The notes beneath the pieces are model-generated. The model made no database searches. It saw nothing but the letters and a program-made list of their open reading frames with translations, and had not been told where the DNA came from. A stretch of DNA of 64,000 bases from Microbacterium testaceum (GTDB lineage Bacteria; Actinomycetota; Actinomycetes; Actinomycetales; Microbacteriaceae): the NCBI RefSeq assembly GCF_006539145.1, contig NZ_BJML01000001.1, positions 186,001 to 250,000 on the forward strand. The letters are read 5' to 3'. This document shows positions 37,795-46,083 of this stretch, piece by piece. The position numbers were made by a program, and so were the translations under genes. Positions within the stretch are counted from its first letter, which is position 1; each line of letters begins with the position of its first letter.

Positions 37795-39210
37795 TCAGGG
37801 GCCGAAGACCTTACCCGGGTTCAGGATGCCGAGCGGGTCGAAGGCGTGCGCGATGTCGCGTTGCAGCTTCCACTGGTCGTCGCCCAGCTCGTCGATCAAC
37901 CAGCGCCGCTTCAGCACACCGATCCCGTGCTCCCCGGTGAGGGTTCCGCCGAGCGCGAGGGCGGCGCGGAACAGTTCTTCGGCCGCCTCCCAGACCACGG
38001 GCGGCACCTCGGGGCCCTCGAAGACGAAGTTCGGGTGCAGGTTGCCGTCGCCGGCGTGCGCGACGGCGGGGATGACGAGCCCGAACTCCCGCTCGATTCG
38101 GGCGATCTCGTCGAACATGTCGGGCAGAGCGCTGCGGGGGACCGAGACGTCCTCGATGAGGGTCGTGCCGAGCGTCTCCATCGCGGGATGCATTGCGCGG
38201 CGGACGGCCAGCAGCGCCTCGCCCTCGGCGGCGTCCGCGGCCACGGCGACGGCGCCGCCCGCCTCGCGCAGGATCTCGGCGATCGCGGACGCCTCGTCGG
38301 CGGCGACGGGGCCGTCGGTCTGGATGGTCAGCTGCGCAGCGCCCTCGGGAGGTGCCGGAAGAGACAGCAGGCGGTGCGCGGCCGCGAGGCTCGTGGCATC
38401 CATCAGCTCCATGATCGCGGGCTGCACCCCCGAGGCCGTGACCGCGGCGGATGCGACGGCAGCGGCGCGGACACCGTCGAACAGCGCCGTGAGGGTGACG
38501 CGCTCGCCCTCGACAAGGCGGCGGAGCTTGAGGGTGGCGCCCACGACGACCCCGAGGGTCCCCTCGGATCCGATGATGAGGGAGGTGAGGTCGAGTCCGG
38601 TGACGCCCTTGACGCTCCGGTGGCCGAAGTGCATGAGGCGCCCGTCGGCGAGGACGACGTCGACGCCCAGTACCGCATCGCGCACGACGCCGTACTTCGC
38701 GCAGAGCAGGCCACCGGCGCCCGTGGCGATGTTGCCGCCGACCGTCGAGATGGCCCGGCTCGCGGGATCGGGGGCCCACCACACGCCGTGCGGTTCGAGC
38801 AGGGCATTGAGTTCGGCGTTCAGGATGCCGGGTTCGACCACGGCCAACAGGTCGTCGGGGCGGACCTCGAGCACGCGATCCATGCCGCGCACCGAGAGGC
38901 TGATCTCGCCGCCGCCGGTGTTGGCTCCGCCCGCGAGTCCGGTGCCGGCTCCGCGGGGGACGACCGGGGTGCGGGTGGCGGTGGCGATGCGCATCACCGT
39001 CTGGACGTCGGCGACGGATACCGCGTGAACGACGGCGAGCGGGGTGCCCTCGGCCGCATGTCCCGACTTGTCGGCGCGGGCCGCCTCGAGGGCGGTCGGC
39101 CTGGTGTCGACGCGCGGGCCGAGGTCTGCTCGGAGCAGCGCGAGAGTCTGGTCGGCCGCGCTCCGGGGGCGCACGGACGGCGCAGAGTGCGCCGTCTCGT
39201 CCGCCGTCAT
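37795..39210 (-). CDS. FAD-linked oxidase (GlcD / D-lactate dehydrogenase family)
   Basis: A 471-residue flavoprotein of the VAO/PCMH class that oxidises 2-hydroxyacids such as glycolate or D-lactate. The FAD-binding part contains VVPRGAGTGLAGGA, PGILNAELNALLEPHG, STVGGNIATGAGGLLCAKYG and SLIIGSEGTLGVVV; the C-terminal cap ends with HAGDGNLHPNF, GTLTGEHGIGVLKRRWL and AFDPLGILNPGKVF, all standard for GlcD/DLD. No iron-sulfur partner gene is next to it. Start 39210 overlaps the stop of the YrdB-like gene (ATGA), so the two are co-translated. Confidence 0.92.
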   Translation of the reverse strand: MTADETAHSAPSVRPRSAADQTLALLRADLGPRVDTRPTALEAARADKSGHAAEGTPLAVVHAVSVADVQTVMRIATATRTPVVPRGAGTGLAGGANTGGGEISLSVRGMDRVLEVRPDDLLAVVEPGILNAELNALLEPHGVWWAPDPASRAISTVGGNIATGAGGLLCAKYGVVRDAVLGVDVVLADGRLMHFGHRSVKGVTGLDLTSLIIGSEGTLGVVVGATLKLRRLVEGERVTLTALFDGVRAAAVASAAVTASGVQPAIMELMDATSLAAAHRLLSLPAPPEGAAQLTIQTDGPVAADEASAIAEILREAGGAVAVAADAAEGEALLAVRRAMHPAMETLGTTLIEDVSVPRSALPDMFDEIARIEREFGLVIPAVAHAGDGNLHPNFVFEGPEVPPVVWEAAEELFRAALALGGTLTGEHGIGVLKRRWLIDELGDDQWKLQRDIAHAFDPLGILNPGKVFGP

Positions 39211-39593
39211 GCCAGGCGCCGTCGGCCGTTCAGCGCGCCGAGGACGACGGCGACGATCGCGAAGATCAGGCCGATCCAGGCCTGGCCCATGCTCCACCAC
39301 GCGACGGTCGCGGCGGCGTAGACGAACAGCTCGACGAGCGCCCGCACGAAGGGGTGCACGGCGAGCACAGCCCGCGGCGAGACGAAGAGAGCCCACACGA
39401 GGATCGCGAGCGCCGGGGCGCCGATGCCAGCGACGATGTTCCCGGGGAACGGCCAGGCGAGGAAGCCCCAGATGGCCAGCGTCACGAAGGCGAACAGGCC
39501 GCAGACGACGCTCGCGATCTCCAGCGCCGACGGCCGGGGGCGCATGCCGGGAGCGAGGGGCGCCTGGGCGCGGACGTTGCGGGAGTCGGTCAC
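39207..39593 (-). CDS. YrdB-like (DUF2568) small membrane protein
   Basis: A 128-residue protein with four hydrophobic segments (about 28-48, 51-72, 82-98, 100-121) and short loops, similar to the YrdB/DUF2568 family found in many Gram-positive bacteria. The role is unknown. The GTG start at 39593 is preceded by TAAAAT six bases upstream. It overlaps the oxidase gene that follows on the minus strand. Confidence 0.75.
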   Translation of the reverse strand: MTDSRNVRAQAPLAPGMRPRPSALEIASVVCGLFAFVTLAIWGFLAWPFPGNIVAGIGAPALAILVWALFVSPRAVLAVHPFVRALVELFVYAAATVAWWSMGQAWIGLIFAIVAVVLGALNGRRRLA

Positions 39594-39725
39594 TCCCTCA
39601 TTTTACGCGGGCCCCGGGCTCCGGCATCCGCAATGCCTCGGCGTCGAGTCGACCGCGCGGGCGGGGAGTTCCTGTGGAGGAACGGTGGATGCCGAGATAC
39701 GCGGAGCCGCGAAGGGTTTACCCGC

Positions 39726-39731
39726 TAAAGT
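39726..39731 (+). promoter_or_regulatory. -10 box of glyA promoter
   Basis: TAAAGT fits the TANNNT pattern and places the transcription start near 39738, exactly where the riboswitch-like RNA begins. A good -35 is not visible. Confidence 0.5.
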
Positions 39732-39737
39732 GGCACC

Positions 39738-39822
39738 GTCGCGACTGGCGTTGAGGTGGGGAACCACCGGGGAGCGACCGCTTGACGGTATTCGACCGCA
39801 CGCCTGGGTCGATGCGGTATCT
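39738..39822 (+). ncRNA. ZTP (pfl) riboswitch upstream of glyA
   Basis: The leader holds the parts of the pfl motif in order: GACTGGCG, a hairpin GTGGGGAACCAC, CGGGGAGCGACCG and, after a variable loop, CGACCGCACGCCTGGGTCG, the second half of the pseudoknot. This RNA senses ZTP/ZMP, signs of folate shortage, and switches on one-carbon genes such as glyA. The usual core GCCUGGGCA reads GCCTGGGTC here. A GC hairpin at 39824-39844 lies between aptamer and ribosome site (AAGGAG 39863) and may be the expression platform. Confidence 0.8.
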
Positions 39823-39823
39823 A

Positions 39824-39844
39824 CGCGGGCTCGCCGAGCCCGCG
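39824..39844 (+). promoter_or_regulatory. expression-platform hairpin of the glyA riboswitch
   Basis: A 9-bp stem CGCGGGCTC/GAGCCCGCG with a 3-base loop directly after the aptamer. It lacks a T tract, so it might act as a weak terminator or change access to the ribosome site 20 bases downstream. Confidence 0.5.
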
Positions 39845-39873
39845 GCATCCGGAACCATCGTCAAGGAGATCGC

Positions 39874-41148
39874 ATGACCGATCCGTACTTCAACGCCCCC
39901 CTCTCCGAGGTCGACCCCGAGATCGCCGAGGTCCTCGAGCGCGAGCTCAACCGCCAGCGCGGGTTCCTCGAGATGATCGCCTCCGAGAACTTCGTGCCCG
40001 TGTCGGTGCTGCAGTCGCAGGGCTCGGTGCTGACCAACAAGTACGCCGAGGGCTACCCCGGACGTCGCTACTACGGCGGCTGCGAAGAGGTCGACGTCGC
40101 CGAGTCACTCGCGATCGAGCGGGCGAAGACCCTGTTCGGTGCCGAGTTCGCCAACGTCCAGCCGCACTCCGGCGCCTCGGCCAACGCCGCCGTGCTGCAC
40201 GCGATCGCCCGCCCCGGCGACACGCTGCTCGGTCTCGCCCTCGACCAGGGCGGTCACCTGACCCACGGCATGAAGATCAACTTCTCGGGCCGCCTGTACG
40301 ACATCGTCGCCTACGGCGTCGACCCCGAGACCAGCATCATCGACATGGACGAGGTGCGCCGCCTCGCCCTCGAGCACAAGCCGAAGGTCATCATCGCCGG
40401 CTGGTCGGCCTACCCGCGCCAGCTCGACTTCGCCGCCTTCCGCGCGATCGCCGACGAGGTCGGGGCCCTTCTCTGGGTCGACATGGCGCACTTCGCCGGC
40501 CTCGTCGCCGCGGGCGTGCACCCCTCACCCATCCCGCACGCGCACGTCGTGTCGACCACCGTGCACAAGACGATCGGCGGTCCCCGCTCGGGCCTCATCC
40601 TGACCAACGACGCCGACCTCGCCAAGAAGATCAACACCGCGGTCTTCCCCGGCCAGCAGGGCGGTCCGCTCATGCACGTCATCGCCGCCAAGGCGACGGC
40701 GTTCAAGCTGGCTCTCACGCCGGAGTTCAAGGAGCGCCAGGAGCGCACCCTGCGCGGGGCCTCGATCCTCGCCGACCGCCTCACGCAGGACGACGTCAAG
40801 AACGCCGGCATCGCCGTGCGCTCGGGCGGCACCGACGTGCACCTCGTGCTCGTCGACCTGCGCGAAGCCGAGATCGACGGCAAGCAGGCCGAAGACCTGC
40901 TGCACGACATCCACATCACGGTCAACCGCAACGCCGTGCCGAACGACCCCCGTCCGCCGATGGTGACCTCGGGCCTGCGCATCGGCACCCCCGCGCTCGC
41001 GACCCGCGGCTTCGGCGACACCGAGTTCACGGAGGTGGCCGACATCATCGCGCTCGCGCTGATCCCCGGCGCCGACGTCGAGGCCCTGCGCGCGCGTGTG
41101 GCGAAGCTCGCCGAGGCCTTCCCGCTCTACCCCGACCTGCAGCAGTGA
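39874..41148 (+). CDS. glyA: serine hydroxymethyltransferase
   Basis: A 424-residue PLP enzyme that converts serine and THF to glycine and 5,10-methylene-THF. N-terminal [24 protein letters not shown], then [23 protein letters not shown]-type motif, [22 protein letters not shown] and the PLP lysine Lys232 in [15 protein letters not shown] are all present. AAGGAG stands before the ATG. The riboswitch upstream ties its expression to folate status, and folD, which uses its product, follows after a repeat-rich gap. Confidence 0.97.
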   Translation: MTDPYFNAPLSEVDPEIAEVLERELNRQRGFLEMIASENFVPVSVLQSQGSVLTNKYAEGYPGRRYYGGCEEVDVAESLAIERAKTLFGAEFANVQPHSGASANAAVLHAIARPGDTLLGLALDQGGHLTHGMKINFSGRLYDIVAYGVDPETSIIDMDEVRRLALEHKPKVIIAGWSAYPRQLDFAAFRAIADEVGALLWVDMAHFAGLVAAGVHPSPIPHAHVVSTTVHKTIGGPRSGLILTNDADLAKKINTAVFPGQQGGPLMHVIAAKATAFKLALTPEFKERQERTLRGASILADRLTQDDVKNAGIAVRSGGTDVHLVLVDLREAEIDGKQAEDLLHDIHITVNRNAVPNDPRPPMVTSGLRIGTPALATRGFGDTEFTEVADIIALALIPGADVEALRARVAKLAEAFPLYPDLQQ

Positions 41149-41281
41149 GTCCGGCCGGGGCGGGCGTCGCGCGTGCGGCCCCGTCCCGGCATCCGGCCCG
41201 TCCGTCTTCACCGGGGCGGGCCTCGGCATCCACCGGCCATCATCGCGGCGTCGGGCGCCGAGCCCGGCCGGCCCCCTCCCC

Positions 41282-41348
41282 GCATAAACGCGATTCGCGC
41301 ACATAAACGCGGGGAGGGAGCGTTTATGCGACCGAGGAGCGTTTATGC
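41282..41348. repeat. 19-bp-pitch palindromic element, GCATAAACGC family, copy 2
   Basis: Forward motif at 41282 and 41301 (ACATAAACGC), reversed at 41320 and 41339, each step 19 bases, total 67. With copy 3 it fills most of the 402-base gap between glyA and folD, where no gene is visible. Confidence 0.92.
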
Positions 41349-41430
41349 GTGGCAGCGGATCTCACCGGCCCGGGGCGCCCGCGGCGACGACCCGGCGGTG
41401 TCGGACGGGTGCCCGGCCCGCCCCACCCCC

Positions 41431-41497
41431 GCATAAACGCGATTCGCGCACATAAACGCGGGGAGAGCGCGTTTCTGCGACCGAACAGCGTTTATGC
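41431..41497. repeat. 19-bp-pitch palindromic element, GCATAAACGC family, copy 3
   Basis: Motif starts at 41431, 41450, 41469 (GCGTTTCTGC, one change) and 41488. The first 35 bases are almost the same as in copy 2, 149 bases upstream, suggesting a recent local duplication. Confidence 0.92.
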
Positions 41498-41550
41498 GTG
41501 CGACTCTTCGCCCGCACGACCCCGATCGATACTCAAGAAAGAGGGATGCC

Positions 41551-42435
41551 ATGACGGCGACGATCCTCGACGGTAAGGCCGCGTCTGCGGCGATCAAGGC
41601 GGAGCTCGCCGAGCGCGTCGCAGCGCTCCGCGAGAGGGGCGTCGTCCCGGGCATCGCGACGGTCCTCGTCGGTGCCGACCCGGCGTCGCAGCTGTACGTC
41701 GGCATGAAGCACAAGCAGTCCGAGGCGATCGGCATGAACTCGATCCAGGTCGAGCTGCCGGCCGAGGCGACGCAGGACGAGGTCGAAGCGGTCATCGACC
41801 GCCTCAACGCCGACCCCGCGTGCCACGGCTACATCGTGCAGCTGCCGCTGCCGAAGCACCTCGACACCGACGCGATCCTCGAGCGGATCGATCCGGCGAA
41901 GGATGCCGACGGCCTCCACCCCACCAACCTCGGCCGTCTCGTGCTCAACGTCAATGCGCCGATCCTCACGCCGCTTCCCTGCACGCCGCGCGGGGTCATC
42001 GAGCTGCTGCTGCGAGGCGGCTACGACCTGACGGGCAAGGAGGTCGTCGTCGTCGGCCGCGGCGTGACGATCGGTCGCTCGATCGGGCTGCTCCTGACGC
42101 GCCGCGAGATCAACGCGACGGTGACCCTCACCCACACCGGCACCGCCGACCTCGCGAAGCACCTGCGCGAGGCCGACGTCATCGTCGCCGCCGCGGGCGT
42201 CAAGCACATCGTGCGCGCCGCCGACGTCAAGCCGGGCGCCGCGGTGCTCGACGTGGGTGTCACGCGCGAGACCGATCCCGAGACCGGGAAGTCGCGCGTC
42301 TATGGCGACGTGCACCCCGACGTCGCCGAGGTCGCCGGCTTCGTCTCGCCCAACCCGGGCGGAGTCGGCCCCATGACGGTCGCCCTGCTGATGACCAACG
42401 TCGTCGAGGCCGCGGAGCGCGCGACCGCCGCCTGA
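41551..42435 (+). CDS. folD: methylenetetrahydrofolate dehydrogenase/methenyltetrahydrofolate cyclohydrolase
   Basis: A 294-residue bifunctional enzyme that converts 5,10-methylene-THF through methenyl-THF to 10-formyl-THF. The catalytic Tyr/Lys region [14 protein letters not shown], the block [37 protein letters not shown] and the NADP Rossmann segment [17 protein letters not shown] are canonical, as is the C-terminal [21 protein letters not shown] precedes the ATG. Functionally linked to glyA upstream and to purN and purH, which use its product. Confidence 0.97.
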   Translation: MTATILDGKAASAAIKAELAERVAALRERGVVPGIATVLVGADPASQLYVGMKHKQSEAIGMNSIQVELPAEATQDEVEAVIDRLNADPACHGYIVQLPLPKHLDTDAILERIDPAKDADGLHPTNLGRLVLNVNAPILTPLPCTPRGVIELLLRGGYDLTGKEVVVVGRGVTIGRSIGLLLTRREINATVTLTHTGTADLAKHLREADVIVAAAGVKHIVRAADVKPGAAVLDVGVTRETDPETGKSRVYGDVHPDVAEVAGFVSPNPGGVGPMTVALLMTNVVEAAERATAA

Positions 42436-42525
42436 CGGTGAACCGCGGCCTGCCGCCGGTTGAACAGACGGAGCGTCGCGCGCAATGGGGAGGCGCGCGT
42501 GCCCGCGACGTGGCAAGGTTTTCTC

Positions 42526-43014
42526 ATGACTGAGTCCGTGTTGAACGACCTCCTCCGCCGCGTCACCGAGAGCGGCCTGCTCGAAGACGCCCAGATCGAC
42601 GAAGACAGCGTCATCGGGTCCGGGCACCTCGATGCCGCCGGCGTCGAGGTGGAGGTCGACCTCGACCCCGAGATCGACGAAGACGAAGAGCCGGATCTCG
42701 ACGCGATCATGAGCAACCTCAAAGACGTGCTCTCGGTCGGTGAGGAGCGCTGGCGCGCGATCGTCGAGGAGATCTCGAGCGACATCGAGGACGCCCTCGA
42801 CGACGACGAGCTCGATGCCGACGTCGACCTGCGTACCGACCTCGAGGCCATCGGCGTGGGTGTGTTCGCCGACGCGATCATCGTGGTGTTCGCCGGTCAG
42901 ACGTCGTTCCCCGATGCTCTCGTGCACGTTCAGCTCACGCCCGAGCTCGAGGTCGAAGACATCGAGATCATCGGTGACGACGACGAGGAAGACGACGACG
43001 CCGACGAGGACTGA
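42526..43014 (+). CDS. acidic hypothetical protein (162 aa)
   Basis: A strongly acidic soluble protein: an N-terminal helix MTESVLNDLLRRVTESGLL, a middle part with several ED-rich stretches and a folded-looking segment GVFADAIIVVFAGQTSFPDALVHVQLTP, and a tail of almost only Asp and Glu after residue 148. It may belong to a small family of cytosolic proteins of unknown function (DUF2004-like), which I cannot confirm. CAAGGT ends six bases before the ATG, consistent with a leaderless mRNA. A bidirectional terminator follows. Confidence 0.65.
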   Translation: MTESVLNDLLRRVTESGLLEDAQIDEDSVIGSGHLDAAGVEVEVDLDPEIDEDEEPDLDAIMSNLKDVLSVGEERWRAIVEEISSDIEDALDDDELDADVDLRTDLEAIGVGVFADAIIVVFAGQTSFPDALVHVQLTPELEVEDIEIIGDDDEEDDDADED

Positions 43015-43022
43015 CTCCCGTT

Positions 43023-43057
43023 CGAAAGGGTCGCGCCGTACCGGCGCGGCCCTTTCG
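43023..43057. terminator. bidirectional terminator between convergent genes
   Basis: A 16-bp stem (43023-43038 with 43042-43057, one G-U/C-A pair) flanked by A and T richer ends, located between the stops of the acidic protein gene and the DUF6882-like gene. Confidence 0.8.
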
Positions 43058-43062
43058 CGTTC

Positions 43063-43794
43063 TCAGGCAGTACCGGCGAGGGAAGCCTTCATCGACGTGA
43101 CCCGCGCCTGCTCGTCGAAGCCGAAGGTGACCGAGCCGGAGGAATCGGTGACGACGGCGCCCGAGAAGGCGTCGTCGGTCCACGTCATGGTCCACCCGGC
43201 CAAGCGCGCGAGGTTCCACACGGCCGCGCGCGGATCGGCGGGCGTCGTGGTCGACATGATGCGCGGCATCCGGATCATCGCCTCGGCGACGGTCAGCGCG
43301 GGCAGCGGGGCATCGAGAAGCAGCACCGCGCGCGTGCCGGATTCACCCGAGGGTGCGGAGTAGTACGCCGAGCGGCCGGTGATGTCGACGGCGGCTCCGG
43401 CGATCTCGTGCGAGACCTGCGCGATCCAGTCGGCGTCGCCCGGGGCATCCGCGGGGAACGGAACCTCGGGTGAGGTGAGCTCGGCGATCCCGTGGGTCTC
43501 GCCGTAGGCGCGCAGCTGCGCGGCTACTCCCCGATCGCCGCCTCCCGCGGGGTGCGCCCACCCCCACAGCACGGAGCGGGGACCGGGGGCGATCGACGCG
43601 ATGAGGTGCGCGCCGCAGACGAATCGGCGGGTCGGGTCGGTGGTCGACGAGAACGCGAACGTCCCCGTCGCGAGGTCGACGTCCCATCGGTGGTCGCCGA
43701 GCTGTTCCGCCGCCTGGCCCAGTGCGTCCTGGCGGAGGGCGGTGAAGAACGAGGCGCGGTCGGCGAGAGCCCGGAGAGTCGGAAAAGTCGTCAC
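43063..43794 (-). CDS. DUF6882-like hypothetical protein
   Basis: A 243-residue soluble protein. The first half has ALGQAAEQLGDHRWDVDLATGTFAFSSTTDPTRRF, split around residues 25-60, then RSVLWGWAHPAGG, which matches the pattern of DUF6882 proteins (a W-x-x-D strand, then a conserved Trp-rich loop). The second half, from PRAVWNLARLAGWTMTWTDDAFSGAVV, resembles a separate small domain. Function unknown. The start is GTG 43794 with TAGCGT six bases upstream on the minus strand. Confidence 0.65.
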   Translation of the reverse strand: MTTFPTLRALADRASFFTALRQDALGQAAEQLGDHRWDVDLATGTFAFSSTTDPTRRFVCGAHLIASIAPGPRSVLWGWAHPAGGGDRGVAAQLRAYGETHGIAELTSPEVPFPADAPGDADWIAQVSHEIAGAAVDITGRSAYYSAPSGESGTRAVLLLDAPLPALTVAEAMIRMPRIMSTTTPADPRAAVWNLARLAGWTMTWTDDAFSGAVVTDSSGSVTFGFDEQARVTSMKASLAGTA

Positions 43795-43854
43795 CGCTCC
43801 ACGCTAGACCGGTCGCTCGGGATCGCACGGACGAAACGAGGACTCGCCCTCGAA

Positions 43855-43896
43855 ACGGCGAAGGGCCGGACGAGTAATCGTCCGGCCCATCGCCGT
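43855..43896 (-). terminator. terminator after hxlA
   Basis: A two-part hairpin: inner 11-bp perfect stem (43863-43873 with 43878-43888) and outer 7-bp stem ACGGCGA/TCGCCGT. It lies about 20 bases beyond the minus-strand hxlA stop, between hxlA and the promoter of the DUF6882-like gene. Confidence 0.8.
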
Positions 43897-43916
43897 TCTC
43901 AGGACGCGGTCGACGC

Positions 43917-44540
43917 TCAGACGATCGCGGCGCGGAGCTCGGCCGCGGCGGCGCCCACATCGGAAGCGCTGTAGATGGCGCTGCCGGCGACGGCGACCTG
44001 CGCGCCCGCCTTCTGCACGTCGGCGATGCTCGACGCGTTGACGCCCCCGGCGACCGAGAACGGCACGCCCGAGGCTTCTCCGTCGCGCAGCAGCGTGGCG
44101 AAGGTGAAGCCCTCCTCGGCCTGCTCGTCGAGGCCGGCGTGCATCTCGACGAACTCGACGCCGAGGGCGATGACCTCCTTCGCGCGGGCCGGCTTGTCGG
44201 CGACCCCGATGAGGTCGACGACGACGCCCTTGCCGTGCTTCTTGGCGGCGGTGACCGCTCCGATGATCGTGCTGTCTCCGGCGCTGCCGAGCACCGTCAC
44301 GAGGTCGGCTCCGGCGCCGAAGGCGATGTCGGCCTCGAGCTCGCCGGCATCCATCGTCTTCAGATCGGCGAAGACGATCTTGTCGGGGTGCGCCTTCTTG
44401 ATCGCGGTGATGGCCGACAGGCCCTCGCTCTTGATGAGCGGGGTGCCGAGCTCGAGGATGTCGACGTGCGGGGCCGCGGCGGCGGCGAGGTCGAGGGCGG
44501 CCTCGGTGGAGAGGGTGTCCATGGCGAACTGCAGCTTCAT
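43917..44540 (-). CDS. hxlA: 3-hexulose-6-phosphate synthase
   Basis: A 207-residue TIM-barrel enzyme of the OMP decarboxylase superfamily that condenses formaldehyde with ribulose 5-phosphate. MKLQFAMDTLSTEAAL, ILELGTPLIKSEG, IVFADLKTMDAGELEADIAFGAGAD with the catalytic Asp-Lys-Asp triad, and VVVDLIGVADKPAR are diagnostic. It follows hxlB on the same strand after 28 bases, so both steps of the ribulose monophosphate cycle for formaldehyde fixation or detoxification are encoded together. In this non-methylotroph-like setting, formaldehyde defence or pentose supply is likely. Confidence 0.95.
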   Translation of the reverse strand: MKLQFAMDTLSTEAALDLAAAAAPHVDILELGTPLIKSEGLSAITAIKKAHPDKIVFADLKTMDAGELEADIAFGAGADLVTVLGSAGDSTIIGAVTAAKKHGKGVVVDLIGVADKPARAKEVIALGVEFVEMHAGLDEQAEEGFTFATLLRDGEASGVPFSVAGGVNASSIADVQKAGAQVAVAGSAIYSASDVGAAAAELRAAIV

Positions 44541-44568
44541 TGGGTGTCCTGACTGTCGGGGTGGAGGG

Positions 44569-45141
44569 TCATTCGAGGTTCGCGTGGCGGGGCCACAGGT
44601 CGTCGGCCGAGTGGCCCGAGCGCTGCCAGAGCGCGTCGAACATCGCGTCGCCGACGAGCACGACGGCCTGCTCGAACAGGCCGCCGGCGTATTGGGTGGA
44701 GGCCGTGCCCGAGCGGTCGAGCTTCGTCGCGGCGGGGACCGCGACGAGGGCGTCCGCCGCCTGCCCGAGGGGCGAGTCGGGAGCGGTGGTGATCGCCACG
44801 ATGCGGGCGCCGACCTCGGTGGCCGTCTCGACGGCGCGGACGATCGCGGTCGTCGTTCCCGAGCCGCTGGCGGTGAGCAGCACGTCCCCGGCGCGGATCG
44901 CGGGGGCGGTGGTCTCGCCGACGACGTGCACGGCGAGGCCGAGGTGCATGAGGCGCATCGCGGTCATCTGCAGCGCGAGGCCCGAGCGGCCGGCGCCGAG
45001 GACGAACACGCGGTCGGCGCCGCCCAGCACCTCGAGCACGTCGTCCACGCTGTCGCCGGTGGCCAGGCGGTCGACGACCGAGGTCAGCTCGCCCGCGATG
45101 CGGGAGAGGGATGCCGCGATGCCGGCGTCGGGGGAAGTCAT
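44569..45141 (-). CDS. hxlB: 6-phospho-3-hexuloisomerase
   Basis: A 190-residue SIS-domain isomerase that converts 3-hexulose 6-phosphate to fructose 6-phosphate. FVLGAGRSGLALQMTAMRLMHLGL, VHVVGETTAPAIRAGDVLLTASGSGTT, and the C-terminal TQYAGGLFEQAVVLVGDAMFDALW are typical of the family. Start 45141 gives the usual length and has AAGCAT six bases upstream; ATG 45174 in frame would add 11 residues. It is the first gene of the hxlB-hxlA unit and divergent from the LuxR-type regulator. Confidence 0.93.
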   Translation of the reverse strand: MTSPDAGIAASLSRIAGELTSVVDRLATGDSVDDVLEVLGGADRVFVLGAGRSGLALQMTAMRLMHLGLAVHVVGETTAPAIRAGDVLLTASGSGTTTAIVRAVETATEVGARIVAITTAPDSPLGQAADALVAVPAATKLDRSGTASTQYAGGLFEQAVVLVGDAMFDALWQRSGHSADDLWPRHANLE

Positions 45142-45196
45142 GGCCCCATGCTTCGCCGGCGGAGCGGCGCTCATGGCCGGTCGACGGCACAGGTCG

Positions 45197-45216
45197 ACCT
45201 ACCCGATCGGGTAGGT
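45197..45216. promoter_or_regulatory. perfect 20-bp palindrome between hxlB and its divergent regulator
   Basis: ACCTACCCGATCGGGTAGGT reads the same on both strands without a mismatch. It lies just upstream of the -10 box (TAGGTT, 45231-45236) of the regulator gene and upstream of hxlB. The form TACCC-N6-GGGTA is like sites of LuxR-family dimers, so the neighbour at 45244 is the natural candidate to bind it. Confidence 0.7.
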
Positions 45217-45243
45217 GCGGATCCGTCGGCTAGGTTTGGGCGG

Positions 45244-46083
45244 GTGAAGCCGTCCGTCGAGTTGTCGTCCCCCGCGTCTCGCGCCCTCGTCATCGAGCAC
45301 GAACGCATCGTCGCCGAGCAGGCCGACCGCCACGCCGTGACCCTCGAATCGGTGCTGGCGATCCTGCGGTCCACGCGCCTCGACGACCGCGCGGCACGCG
45401 CCCTGGCCGTGGAGACCGCGGCCGCCGCCCTCGTCGTGCTGCGGACCTCCACCGATCAACATCGCAGCGCCCTGCTCGAGCCCGTCACCGGGGCCTTCGC
45501 CCGGTTGCGCACCGACCTTCGCCCGCTCGTTCGACACGGCGACCTCGACGTGCAATTCGTGGAGCCGCCGGCGACCGGGCGCGCCCTGCCGGGTGAAGTC
45601 GCGCACGAGGCCCGGGCGATCGTCCGCAGCGCCGTGCTCGCCCTGCTCGACCGGGGTACTCCGCACCGCGTGCGCATCCAATGGGACTGCGACGGGCTGA
45701 ACCTGCTCATCGGTATCCGCGACGACGGAGCGGGCACCCTCACCGCTCATGACGACTCGCTGGGGCCCATCGTTGAGCGGGTCAGCGCGCTCAACGGCGC
45801 GTTCGACGTCGCCTCGACACCCGGCTGGGGCTCCGAACTGTCGGTCGTGCTGCCGCTCGATCCGCCCCCGCGCCCCGACTTCCTCGACGAGGCGGTGGAT
45901 CTCAGCCCCCGAGAGAGCGAGGTTCTCAGCCTCGTCGTGGCGGGCTCACGCAACCGCGCGATCGCCGAACGCCTCGGGATCAGCGAGAACACCGCGAAGT
46001 TCCACGTGTCGAATCTGCTGCGAAAAGCGGGCGTCTCCACGCGGGCCGAGCTCGCGGCCCTCGGGACGGCGCGCGCTCAGTAG
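45244..46083 (+). CDS. sensor-like ATPase domain fused to LuxR-type DNA-binding domain
   Basis: A 279-residue protein. Residues 1-100 are helical and resemble the dimerisation part of NarL-system histidine kinases (HERIVAEQADRHAVTLESVL). Residues 110-205 look like a HATPase_c fold (EVAHEARAIVRSAVLALLDRG as N box, LLIGIRDDGAG as G1 box, GAFDVASTPGWGSELSVVLPL as G2/last strand). Residues 218-279 are a LuxR helix-turn-helix (LSPRESEVLSLVVAGSRNRAIAERLGISENTAKFHVSNLL). No receiver domain is present, so sensing and DNA binding are in one chain. GTG 45244 follows TAGGTT by seven bases. It is divergent from hxlBA and overlaps hpaI at its end. Confidence 0.85.
   Translation: MKPSVELSSPASRALVIEHERIVAEQADRHAVTLESVLAILRSTRLDDRAARALAVETAAAALVVLRTSTDQHRSALLEPVTGAFARLRTDLRPLVRHGDLDVQFVEPPATGRALPGEVAHEARAIVRSAVLALLDRGTPHRVRIQWDCDGLNLLIGIRDDGAGTLTAHDDSLGPIVERVSALNGAFDVASTPGWGSELSVVLPLDPPPRPDFLDEAVDLSPRESEVLSLVVAGSRNRAIAERLGISENTAKFHVSNLLRKAGVSTRAELAALGTARAQ

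Noticed and set aside
41149..41550. A gene between glyA and folD
   Set aside because: The gap has short frames only, and most of it is taken up by two 67-bp palindromic elements with nearly identical sequence.
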